Positions 8,328 through 15,396 of a stretch of DNA of 20,237 nucleotides are shown here, piece after piece. The stretch is from an uncultured Eubacteriales bacterium (lineage in GTDB: Bacteria > Bacillota_A > Clostridia > Lachnospirales > Cellulosilyticaceae). Position 1 is the stretch's first letter. Each line of letters begins with the position of its first letter. The notes under the pieces are model-generated. The model saw nothing but the letters and a program-made list of their open reading frames with translations, was not told where the DNA came from and searched no databases. The stretch lies in NCBI GenBank assembly GCA_900556665.1, contig USPX01000019.1, positions 1 through 20,237 of the forward strand, in the 5' to 3' direction. A program made the position numbers and the translations under genes.

Positions 8328-8348
8328 TAAATGGTAATTTTTATGCAT
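8280..8348 (-). CDS. Possible 22-residue peptide, very uncertain
   Basis: A minus-strand reading frame of 22 codons has GGAG about six bases before its ATG (8346-8348) and ends in KCSIAY. The C-terminal five residues beginning with cysteine recall the ring size of Agr-type thiolactone peptides, but there is no AgrD-like recognition tail and no agrB nearby. It runs through the direct repeat of unit C, and the matching stretch in unit A has no start codon. It may be chance. Confidence 0.15.
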   Translation of the reverse strand: MHKNYHLNNKNVFLDNKCSIAY

Positions 8349-8404
8349 TTTATTCTCCATTAATGTTATTTTATTTATCAATAACTATAATTTTTTATCA
8401 AAAT

Positions 8405-8434
8405 AAAAAAAGAGATATTATTTCTAATACCTCT
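8405..8434 (-). terminator. Intrinsic terminator of repeat unit B
   Basis: AGAGGTATTA pairs with TAATATCTCT around a GAAA tetraloop, followed by a run of T on the minus strand. Confidence 0.8.
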
Positions 8435-8437
8435 TTC

Positions 8438-8465
8438 CCACTGCGCCTCAATATCTATTTTCTTA
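8438..8465 (-). repeat. Repeat unit B: short copy of the shared motif
   Basis: AAATAGATATTGAGGC recurs here, followed by GCAGTGGG. This copy lacks the upstream direct repeat of units A and C and runs almost directly into its terminator. It looks like a shortened or decayed copy. Confidence 0.6.
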
Positions 8466-8487
8466 TCTTTACTCTCTCCATAAGAAA

Positions 8488-8525
8488 CAAAAAAACAACC
8501 ACTGCTGCATCAATGGTTGCTTTTT
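8488..8525 (-). terminator. Intrinsic terminator of repeat unit A and the kinase operon
   Basis: CAACCA and TGGTTG form the outer stem, with a further partly paired TG/CA interior, followed by seven T on the minus strand. It is the first terminator after the histidine kinase gene. Confidence 0.75.
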
Positions 8526-8577
8526 CTGCCTACAACATATACTTTGACTTTTAATAGTACAAACATTTAAGAAGTCT

Positions 8578-8675
8578 CCCCAATTTGTTGCCTCAATATC
8601 TATCTCCTGAATTTAATTTAACATTTTAAGTTACTTATGTATATAATTTTTGTTTAAATAGACATTTTTATTGTT
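8578..8675 (-). repeat. Repeat unit A: 21-base direct repeat plus shared motif
   Basis: It begins immediately after the stop codon of the histidine kinase gene. ACAATAA (8668-8674) and ACAAAAA (8647-8653) are 21 bases apart. The motif CAGGAGATAGATATTGAGGC (8590-8609) follows at the same distance as in unit C, then AACAAATTGGGG. A weak hairpin (GACTT/AAGTC) and a terminator follow. The position suggests a target of the adjacent LytTR regulator, transcribed from its own promoter. Confidence 0.6.
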
Positions 8676-10013
8676 TTAATTACATTTTTTTACTTTTATA
8701 GGAATAACTAACTTAAGATAAAATTCATTTTCATCTTCTTTTATAAGATATTCACCATTATAGTTTTCTAATGCTCTTTTAATATTTTTAAGTCCTAACC
8801 CATGTAATTTTTTATCTTTTTTTTGGGTTATAAGCTGGTTATTTACCCATTCATTATTATGTTCTTTGGAATTTTTAACCTTAATTATTAAAAACCCTTG
8901 AGTAACCTGACTTTCCATATAAATATATCTTTTTATATGTTCATCCTTAATCTTCTGGCAAGACTCTATGGCATTATCAATAGCATTTGCAAATATACTA
9001 CATAAATCTTTATCTGATACAAAGCTACATGGCCTTAAATCTAAATTAACTCTTAACTGAATTCGCTCTTTATCACAATCAATACTCTTTTGTCTCAAAA
9101 TTGCGTCTACCACTGAACAACCTGTCTTATAAATTTCTGTAGTAATTGTTACTTCTTTTTCTAATGCATTAATATATTTTGTAATTTCACTTTGTCCTTT
9201 GGCAACTTCTTTAATGCATGATATATGATTATTAATATCATGATAAAGCAAACGAATACGCTCCTGCTCCGCTTCTAAATGGGAATAATATTTATATTCT
9301 GCCTCACTGCGCTTTTGAGCCTCTCTTTGCTCCATTTCTATTTCATAGGATTTTGATAACCTCCTTGCGCTTAAAACAATAGTAATATTAGTTACTAACA
9401 TGCCAGCCGACATTACTAATATTCCCCATGAAAATCTGCCTCCTTCTATCCAATAGCTTCTAACATACGAAAATATGCTAAGGAGTACTAAAGAATTCAT
9501 AGCAATTGGTAAAAGAATCATTGATTCATCCCATTTATCATGTCTAATACACTGATTCAGATCTTTATATACATGTGCTTCTACGCCTAATATTCCATTA
9601 ACCATACACATCCCTATAGTTTGTAGCATTCTCAGCATAAGGGCATTTGGGACTATTTCGATATAATAGACAGTATATATAAAACCATACACAATGGATT
9701 CTGCAACTACTACAGAAGCAACATAAGCTACTGCTATAATCCATCTTTGTAAAACAGAAGACCTATACACTACCTTAAGTATAATCCAATTATCAATCAT
9801 TCCTAAAAGGAACAATAACTCTATACTTTTATCACTTAATATACTAAAAGCAGATGTAATAGTTAAAATACAACCTGCCAATCTATATAAGGTTTTATTA
9901 ATTTTTATTTCACCTAACATTTTAGCTAGCACTAAAAAGGCATATGTTCTACCTGCTGCTAAAATTATAGCGTCCATCCAATCTAACCAAATTAAATAAT
10001 TCTCATTCAGCAT
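8676..10013 (-). CDS. AgrC-like GHKL sensor histidine kinase
   Basis: A 445-residue membrane kinase partnered with the response regulator encoded just upstream. Residues about 1-215 form five to six membrane spans, the usual sensor of AgrC/ComD-type kinases. A charged coiled-coil (about 218-255) leads to the H-box RLLYHDINNHISCI with phosphorylated histidine H258. The GHKL ATPase domain follows, with N-box NAIDNAIESC (N343, N347) and G-box HGLGLKNIKRAL (405-407). The start codon lies two bases after the regulator's stop codon, and its GGAG site is inside that gene, so translation is probably coupled. Kinases of this class often sense peptides, but no agrB or agrD gene is visible. The signal is unknown. 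Confidence 0.9.
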   Translation of the reverse strand: MLNENYLIWLDWMDAIILAAGRTYAFLVLAKMLGEIKINKTLYRLAGCILTITSAFSILSDKSIELLFLLGMIDNWIILKVVYRSSVLQRWIIAVAYVASVVVAESIVYGFIYTVYYIEIVPNALMLRMLQTIGMCMVNGILGVEAHVYKDLNQCIRHDKWDESMILLPIAMNSLVLLSIFSYVRSYWIEGGRFSWGILVMSAGMLVTNITIVLSARRLSKSYEIEMEQREAQKRSEAEYKYYSHLEAEQERIRLLYHDINNHISCIKEVAKGQSEITKYINALEKEVTITTEIYKTGCSVVDAILRQKSIDCDKERIQLRVNLDLRPCSFVSDKDLCSIFANAIDNAIESCQKIKDEHIKRYIYMESQVTQGFLIIKVKNSKEHNNEWVNNQLITQKKDKKLHGLGLKNIKRALENYNGEYLIKEDENEFYLKLVIPIKVKKCN

Positions 10014-10015
10014 TC

Positions 10016-10717
10016 CTATTCTCCAATTACATAAGCTAATGCTTTTTTAAATGCTTTTGCTTTAAACCTGCTAATTGGTATCTCCTGATCAGCAATGCAT
10101 AAAAATTCTTTTTCAACATATTCAACTTGCTGTAAGTTAACTAAATATCCTCTATGACATCTAAAGAATACTTCTTTATCTAATTTCTTCTCAAGTTCTC
10201 CTAAACTTATATGGGTATCATATACTCTTTGCTTTGTATAAATATTAATCTTTCTACCATAGGTCTCTGCATATAAGATATCACTAGCTAAAATTTTATA
10301 TGAAGAATACTGACTTTTAATCCATATATATTCTTCATTTTTCTTTAAAATTTCTTGAATACAAGGCATTACTTGTCTTCTAAACTCTGTTTCTGTAATT
10401 GGCTTTATAAGATAACGCTTAGCAGCCACCTCATAACCTTCTTGTAAATATGTTGTTAGGCCCGATACAAAAATAATGTCCACATTCTTATCTTGCTCTC
10501 TTATTCTCCTAGCTGTTTCCATACCTGTTAGTTCACTCATTTGTATATCTAAAAAAATGAGCTGCGCTTTAGAAACATAATTATTAATTAACTGTTCTCC
10601 TGACTCATATTCAATAAGTTCATAGGGGACATCTAATTCTTCCAATATAGGTCGTAAATAGCTTTTAAGCTGTTCTCGCTGTGCTTTTTCATCTTCACAA
10701 ATTAAAATTGTAAACAT
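10016..10717 (-). CDS. LytTR-family response regulator
   Basis: A 233-residue response regulator of the AgrA/VirR/LytR class. The receiver domain (about 1-122) has the acidic pocket CEDE (8-10), the phosphoacceptor D57 in LIFLDIQMS, and K106 in RYLIKPIT. A LytTR DNA-binding domain (about 131-233) includes FFRCHRGYLVNL and ISRFKAKAFKKAL. LytTR proteins bind as dimers to direct repeats spaced about 21 bases apart and usually activate promoters with poor -35 boxes. The gene has its own promoter and a TAAGGGAGAAG site. Candidate targets are the 21-base-period repeats just downstream of its partner kinase gene. Confidence 0.93.
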   Translation of the reverse strand: MFTILICEDEKAQREQLKSYLRPILEELDVPYELIEYESGEQLINNYVSKAQLIFLDIQMSELTGMETARRIREQDKNVDIIFVSGLTTYLQEGYEVAAKRYLIKPITETEFRRQVMPCIQEILKKNEEYIWIKSQYSSYKILASDILYAETYGRKINIYTKQRVYDTHISLGELEKKLDKEVFFRCHRGYLVNLQQVEYVEKEFLCIADQEIPISRFKAKAFKKALAYVIGE

Positions 10718-10781
10718 AGCTTCTCCCTTAAATTATTTAAATATAAATGTTGTTTGTTAGTCCATTTTTTATGTACACCTT

Positions 10782-10810
10782 ATTATAGTATCGGCATGTG
10801 GATTTAGCAA
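10782..10810 (-). promoter_or_regulatory. Sigma-A-type promoter for the two-component operon
   Basis: TTGCTA (10805-10810) and TATAAT (10782-10787) with a 17-base spacer on the minus strand; the leader is about 60 bases. Confidence 0.65.
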
Positions 10811-10838
10811 TAATACTCTTTTTTGTAAAAAACAAGAA

Positions 10839-10898
10839 ATTAAAAAATTATCCCCCATAAGCTTTCATATGAATTTACACGAAAGCTTATGGGGGATA
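10839..10898 (-). terminator. Strong intrinsic terminator after the MATE gene
   Basis: Seventeen-base perfect arms (ATCCCCCATAAGCTTTC and its complement, 10850-10866 and 10881-10897) flank a 14-base loop, followed by AATTTTTTA on the minus strand. It separates the MATE gene from the two-component operon. Confidence 0.9.
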
Positions 10899-10914
10899 TT
10901 AATGATCTATTTCA

Positions 10915-12267
10915 TTAGGCAATGAGATTTTTAAGCCATTTGCCTGATTTAAGACGCACCACTTCAAACGGTATTTTAATAATTTCTTCAGTACATACTA
11001 AAAAGAACACAATATGTACTGGTAATTTAAACACTGTAACACCAATGAAGGCTAATGGCACTGAATAAAACCAAATTGTACCTGCCTGCACAATCATAGA
11101 ATAAGTAGTATCTCCACCACCTCTAAATACACCAATAATCATAATGGCATTAAATGTTCTAAGTGGCATAAAGATTGCCATAACACGTAACACTTTAACA
11201 GCTGCTACATATGTTTCTGGCTTAATATTAAATAAACTAACAACACTAGGTGCCGAAATCCACATTGCAATTCCTAATGCAATTCCAATAAAAGGTGTTA
11301 ATTTACCAACATGAGAAGCATATTGATGTGCTACATCTTCTTCTCCTGCACCAATTTTATTACCAATCATAATAGCCGCTGCAAAGCCTATTCCCGTTAA
11401 GAAAATAAAGAACATATTAATGATGGTAGTTGAAATCTGCATTGTGGCAGAAGCATCTGTACTAATTTTAGCATATGCAGCAGCATAAGCGGCTGAACCT
11501 ACTGAGAAAATAAGTTCATTGACAATAACAGACCACGATGTCTTAAAGTAAGTTTTGATTGTACCTATATTAAAGTTCATAAGCTCATTAAGCTTAGATG
11601 CCACTTTATTTTTGCTACAATAAACAACACTTACAATGAAAACTACTTCTATTAAACGTGCAATCATTGTTGCTAACGCTGCACCATTGACACCCATTTG
11701 AGGCGCACCAAATTTTCCAAAGATTAATACCCAGTTTAAAATAATATTTACGCCTACACCAATGAGGCTTGCAAACATTGGTGCTTTAGTTTGCTCTGTA
11801 CTTCTAAGCGCTGATGAAAAGGCTTGTGTAACACCCATAAATAAACAGCTCACAGCTACTATTTTAAGATAGTTTACACCAATTGCGATTACTTCTGGAT
11901 CACTTGTTAAAATCCCCATTACAACATGTGGCACAAAGAATGCTACTCCACCAAATAACGCTGAAGCACCAAGCCCTACTACTAAATCTATTCCTAAAAA
12001 TGTTTTTATCCCTTTTAAATCACGACTGCCCCAAAATTGAGACATAAATACACTTGCACCTGCATTAATTCCCATAAGACACAATGTAAATACAAACATA
12101 TATTGATTTGCAAGTCCTACTGCTGAAATTGCTGTCTCTCCTAATTTACCTACCATCATTGTATCCACTAAGTTAAGTGACGACGTAATGAAACTTTGAA
12201 GAGTAATAGGAATCGCCAGCATAAGCAATGTACTTAAAAATGCTTTGTCTTTAAAAACCTTCTTCAT
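10915..12267 (-). CDS. MATE family multidrug/cation efflux transporter
   Basis: A 450-residue inner-membrane transporter of the MATE family (MatE, PF01554; NorM/MepA-like), normally exporting drugs or metabolites in exchange for Na+ or H+. About 12 membrane spans in two homologous halves are visible. The N-terminal half contains the typical LNLVDTMMVGKLGETAISAV and FMSQFWGSRD, and the second half MIGNKIGAGEEDVAHQYA. The length is usual for the family. GGAGG lies seven bases before the ATG. The gene has its own promoter, but an intrinsic terminator lies between promoter and start, which suggests attenuation. The substrate cannot be read from sequence. Confidence 0.93.
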   Translation of the reverse strand: MKKVFKDKAFLSTLLMLAIPITLQSFITSSLNLVDTMMVGKLGETAISAVGLANQYMFVFTLCLMGINAGASVFMSQFWGSRDLKGIKTFLGIDLVVGLGASALFGGVAFFVPHVVMGILTSDPEVIAIGVNYLKIVAVSCLFMGVTQAFSSALRSTEQTKAPMFASLIGVGVNIILNWVLIFGKFGAPQMGVNGAALATMIARLIEVVFIVSVVYCSKNKVASKLNELMNFNIGTIKTYFKTSWSVIVNELIFSVGSAAYAAAYAKISTDASATMQISTTIINMFFIFLTGIGFAAAIMIGNKIGAGEEDVAHQYASHVGKLTPFIGIALGIAMWISAPSVVSLFNIKPETYVAAVKVLRVMAIFMPLRTFNAIMIIGVFRGGGDTTYSMIVQAGTIWFYSVPLAFIGVTVFKLPVHIVFFLVCTEEIIKIPFEVVRLKSGKWLKNLIA

Positions 12268-12320
12268 ATCCTTTCCTCCATTAAAAATCTGTCATTCCAT
12301 ATTATGGCAAAAACCACAAC

Positions 12321-12368
12321 AAAAAAAGAAACAGCTAATGGGTAGTCTAGCCGCCCATCTGCTGTTTC
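12321..12368 (-). terminator. Intrinsic terminator in the leader of the MATE gene
   Basis: GAAACAGC (12361-12368) pairs with GCTGTTTC (12328-12335); inside, ATGGG pairs with CCCAT. Seven T follow on the minus strand. It may end metG read-through, and because a promoter lies upstream of it, it may also work as an attenuator for the MATE gene. Confidence 0.8.
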
Positions 12369-12370
12369 AT
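12347..12370 (-). CDS. Possible leader peptide (MKQQMGG) in the MATE attenuator
   Basis: ATG to TAG in eight codons, ending inside the terminator hairpin so that a stalled or translating ribosome would cover its 5' arm. The weakness is that no clear ribosome binding site precedes the ATG. Confidence 0.25.
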   Translation of the reverse strand: MKQQMGG

Positions 12371-12407
12371 ATATTAATGTTATTTTGTTCTAATTTAACC
12401 ATTTAAC

Positions 12408-12436
12408 ATTATGGTATAGGTTATTATAAATGTCAA
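12408..12436 (-). promoter_or_regulatory. Sigma-A-type promoter for the MATE gene
   Basis: TTGACA (12431-12436) and CATAAT (12408-12413) with a 17-base spacer on the minus strand. Transcription would start near 12401 and meet the terminator at 12321-12368 before the MATE start codon. Confidence 0.7.
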
Positions 12437-12497
12437 TACTTTTAGGACATTAACAGTTATTCCTAATTAGAGTCTTACAGTTTTTACTAAATTTCAA

Positions 12498-14477
12498 TTA
12501 ACGTACAGTTGCACCGCTTACCATTTCACCAAGTGGTCCTACTGCCACTAAGTTTCCATTGTCATCAGATGCACAAAGTACCATACCTTCAGATAAAATA
12601 CCACGAAGTTTAACTGGTTTAAGATTTGTTACAACAACTACTTTTTTACCAACGAATTCTTCTGGTGTGTAGTATGCTGCAATACCAGATACGATTTGTC
12701 TTACTTCATCACCGATTTTAATTTTAGAAACTAAAAGTTTATCAGCTTTTGGTACTTTCTCACATTCAATTACTTCACCAATTTTAAGTTCAACTTTAGC
12801 AAAGTCATCAATTGTGATTTCAGATACTTCTTCTGATTTTTCTTCTTTAGCAGCTTTTTTGTCTGCTTTTTTAGCTTCAGCTTTTGGTTCTTCTTTCTTC
12901 TCAATAGTTGGCGCATGAGCTTCTAAGATTTCAAGTTCTTTTTCTTTATCGATACGTGGGAACATGTTTTCACCTTTTTTAGCTGCTACAGCTTTTGGAA
13001 GTGTACCAAATGTGTGGATTGTATCCCAAGCAGTAAGTTCACCTCTTGTAATACCAAATTGTGCCCAGATTTTTTCTGGTGTTTGTGGCATAAATGGTTC
13101 GATCATAATACTTACAATACGGATTACTTCTGATAATGTATAAAGTACACCAGCAAGTTTAGCTTTGTTAGCTTCATCTTTAGCAAGTACCCATGGCATT
13201 GTTTCATCAATGTATTTGTTCATTCTTCTGATGATTACCCAGATATCTTCAAGGGCATTATTGAAGAATAATTTTTCCATATTAGCTTCCATTTTAGCAA
13301 TTTGTTCTTTAACAACGTTTTGAACATCAGCATCAAATTCATTGCCTTCTTGTTCTTCTGGAAGGGTACCAAAGTATTTTTCAATCATAGCAACTGTTCT
13401 AGATGTTAAGTTACCAAGGTCATTTGCAAGGTCAGAGTTAATTCTTGAGATAAGTGCTTCATTTGAGAAGTTACCATCTTGACCAAATGCAATTTCACGA
13501 AGTAAGAAGTAACGGATAGCATCGCTACCATAACGTCCTACAAGTACACTTGGATCAACTACTGTTCCTTGAGATTTACTCATTTTACCACCATTAATTA
13601 CAAGCCATCCATGACCGAATACTTGTTTTGGAAGTGGTAAATCCATAGCCATAAGCATTGCTGGCCAAATAATAGTATGGAAACGAATAATTTCTTTTCC
13701 TACTAAATGTACATCTGCTGGCCAGAATTTCTTGAAGTTTGCATCATCTTCTTGTAAGTAACCCAGTGCAGAAATGTAATTTGATAACGCATCAAGCCAT
13801 ACATATACAACGTGTCCTGGGTCAAATTCTACTGGAATACCCCATTTAAATGATGTACGAGATACACAAAGATCTTCAAGTCCTGGTTTTAAGAAATTGT
13901 TAATCATTTCATTTTGTCTTGTTTGAGGCTGAATGAAATCTGGGTGAGATTCAATGTACTCAATAAGACGATCTTGATATTTAGAAAGTTTGAAGAAGTA
14001 AGATTCCTCTTTTACTTTTTCTACTGGTCTACCACAGTCTGGACATTTACCATCTACTAATTGGTGTTCTGTGAAGAAACTTTCACATGGTGTACAGTAA
14101 AGACCTTCATATTCACTTTTGTAAATATCGCCTTGATCATAAAGTTTTTTAAAGATTTTTTGTACTGTTTCTTTATGATTAGCATCTGTTGTACGGATGA
14201 ATTTATCATAGCTAATATCCATAGTTTTCCATAAATCTTTAATCCAATCTACGATATTATCTACGAATGCTTGTGGTGTAACACCTTCTTCAGCTGCACG
14301 TCTTTCAATTTTTTGACCATGTTCATCTGTTCCTGTTAAGAACATTACATCATATCCTGTTAATCTCTTATATCTTGCTATCGCATCAGCTGCTACAGTT
14401 GTATATGTATTACCAATATGTAGCTTAGTTGATGGATAATAAATTGGTGTAGTTATATAGTAAGGTTTTTTACACAT
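12498..14477 (-). CDS. metG: Methionyl-tRNA synthetase
   Basis: A 659-residue cytoplasmic class I synthetase that charges tRNA-Met for initiation and elongation. The HIGH-type motif is KLHIGNTYT (20-23) and the KMSKS loop is GGKMSKSQGT (298-302). A four-cysteine zinc knob is complete (C128, C131, C145, C148). An anticodon-binding helical domain follows to about 520, then a lysine/glutamate/alanine-rich linker (about 525-552). A C-terminal Trbp111/EMAP-II-like tRNA-binding domain at about 555-659 is marked by VELKIGEVIECEKVPKADKLL and LKPVKLRGILSEGM. AGGAGG lies seven to eight bases before the ATG. Expression is controlled by a T-box leader upstream. Confidence 0.98.
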   Translation of the reverse strand: MCKKPYYITTPIYYPSTKLHIGNTYTTVAADAIARYKRLTGYDVMFLTGTDEHGQKIERRAAEEGVTPQAFVDNIVDWIKDLWKTMDISYDKFIRTTDANHKETVQKIFKKLYDQGDIYKSEYEGLYCTPCESFFTEHQLVDGKCPDCGRPVEKVKEESYFFKLSKYQDRLIEYIESHPDFIQPQTRQNEMINNFLKPGLEDLCVSRTSFKWGIPVEFDPGHVVYVWLDALSNYISALGYLQEDDANFKKFWPADVHLVGKEIIRFHTIIWPAMLMAMDLPLPKQVFGHGWLVINGGKMSKSQGTVVDPSVLVGRYGSDAIRYFLLREIAFGQDGNFSNEALISRINSDLANDLGNLTSRTVAMIEKYFGTLPEEQEGNEFDADVQNVVKEQIAKMEANMEKLFFNNALEDIWVIIRRMNKYIDETMPWVLAKDEANKAKLAGVLYTLSEVIRIVSIMIEPFMPQTPEKIWAQFGITRGELTAWDTIHTFGTLPKAVAAKKGENMFPRIDKEKELEILEAHAPTIEKKEEPKAEAKKADKKAAKEEKSEEVSEITIDDFAKVELKIGEVIECEKVPKADKLLVSKIKIGDEVRQIVSGIAAYYTPEEFVGKKVVVVTNLKPVKLRGILSEGMVLCASDDNGNLVAVGPLGEMVSGATVR

Positions 14478-14499
14478 ATCTATTCCTCCTAAAATAATT

Positions 14500-14770
14500 A
14501 TATAAAAAAAGCCTCTATATAAGCTGTTTTGCCCATATAGAGACGTTATATACGCGTTACCACTCTATTTTAAACTTATTTCACAATAAATTTCTCATTA
14601 AGTGAATATCTTCACTTTGCAATATAACGGTTGCACCCGTATCATCTTACTTAAATTTTCAGATGATCTGCTCCGAGGCCATCTTCATATAATTTCAATG
14701 CACTGGTTTCCACCATCTCCAGCTCTCTTTAGCAATCAATTATACTACTCTTCTCTTCTATGCATTTATC
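14500..14770 (-). promoter_or_regulatory. T-box riboswitch (tRNA-Met) controlling metG
   Basis: The minus-strand leader carries the T-box sequence AGAGTGGTAACGCG (14553-14566), a close variant of the consensus AGGGTGGNACCGCG; its TGGT can pair with the tRNA acceptor end ACCA. A long Stem I region includes GGTGGAAACC and an AGTA motif. A likely ATG specifier codon is at 14680-14682 in GAAGATGGCC. The terminator with arms CTCTATAT/ATATAGAG and seven T is at 14504-14544. Uncharged tRNA-Met would stabilise the antiterminator and permit metG transcription. Confidence 0.93.
14504..14544 (-). terminator. Regulated terminator of the metG T-box
   Basis: Ten-base arms around CTCTATAT/ATATAGAG, then seven T on the minus strand, directly before the metG ribosome binding site. 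Confidence 0.9.
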
Positions 14771-14776
14771 AATTTT

Positions 14777-14805
14777 ATGATATTATAAAATAAAAAAACT
14801 GTCAA
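14777..14805 (-). promoter_or_regulatory. Promoter of the metG T-box leader
   Basis: TTGACA (14800-14805) and TATCAT (14777-14782) with a 17-base spacer on the minus strand; about 290 bases of leader follow. Confidence 0.7.
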
Positions 14806-14844
14806 ATTTTATATACTTGAACCTCTATATTTTTGTTTTTTATT

Positions 14845-14853
14845 TGTTATAAT
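14845..14853 (+). promoter_or_regulatory. Extended -10 promoter for the plus-strand membrane gene
   Basis: TGTTATAAT on the plus strand is an extended -10 element; the -35 region is poor. The implied start near 14860 leaves a very short leader. Confidence 0.5.
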
Positions 14854-14876
14854 ATTAACAGGAGAGGATGCATACA

Positions 14877-15374
14877 ATGAATTACTTTAAATTACCTAAA
14901 GTAGGCCTTAGAACTTTCAAATCAGGACTTGCTGTTTTTCTATGTCTACTTTTAATTCCTAATGAACCATTTTTTGCTTGCCTTACAGCAGTTATTTGTT
15001 TAGGTGATACCGTTACAAATTCTGTTGATACAGGCATAAATCGTGGCGGTGGAACTATAATTGGAGCATTTTCTGGGTTGTTATTCTTATTCATATTTAG
15101 ATTTTTAGAAAATCATATTGCAAATACATATGTCTCCAAATTGCTAATCTATATGTTAATTGGCTTCGGAATAATTATTATGATATCAATATGTAATAAA
15201 GTTAAAAGACCTGGTGCAATTAATATAACATGCATATCATTTCTTGGAGTAACTACTGCTCATGCTTACTCTGATCCATTATATTATGCATTAAATAGAT
15301 CTTGTGAGACAATCCTTGGAATAATAATCTCTATATTAGTAAATACACTTATTACTCCTCCACCACATAAATAG
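14877..15374 (+). CDS. Aromatic acid exporter family membrane protein (ArAE_1/FUSC-like)
   Basis: Small polytopic membrane protein of 165-168 residues resembling the ArAE_1 membrane domain (PF06081; YqjA/FUSC-like). Features are the N-terminal LRTFKSGLAVFLCLLLI, the family-like RGGGTIIGAFSGLLFLF, and about four to six hydrophobic spans. Many full-length relatives are about twice as long, with a cytoplasmic C-terminal domain that is absent here. The gene ends cleanly with TAG, so this may be a naturally short form. I prefer the ATG at 14877, with the GGAGAGG site 9-12 bases upstream; the ATG at 14868 directly abuts that site. It is the only plus-strand gene, divergent from metG and convergent with the antiporter gene. 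Export of aromatic compounds is a family guess only. Confidence 0.75.
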   Translation: MNYFKLPKVGLRTFKSGLAVFLCLLLIPNEPFFACLTAVICLGDTVTNSVDTGINRGGGTIIGAFSGLLFLFIFRFLENHIANTYVSKLLIYMLIGFGIIIMISICNKVKRPGAINITCISFLGVTTAHAYSDPLYYALNRSCETILGIIISILVNTLITPPPHK

Positions 15375-15396
15375 TAGAACTGAGTTTTACTATTTA

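Noticed and set aside
8082..8554. Plus-strand reading frames through the region after the kinase gene
   Set aside because: They run antisense across the repeat units and terminators, have no ribosome binding sites and resemble no protein I know.
8228..8610. CRISPR-like array from the three shared motifs
   Set aside because: Only three copies, unequal spacing (about 150 and 200 bases), intrinsic terminators between them and no cas genes.
8676..10717. Complete agr quorum-sensing locus
   Set aside because: Kinase and regulator are of that class, but no AgrB protease and no AgrD precursor with a recognisable tail were found.
14602..14793. Plus-strand frame within the metG leader
   Set aside because: It lies across the T-box on the opposite strand, which explains the sequence fully.
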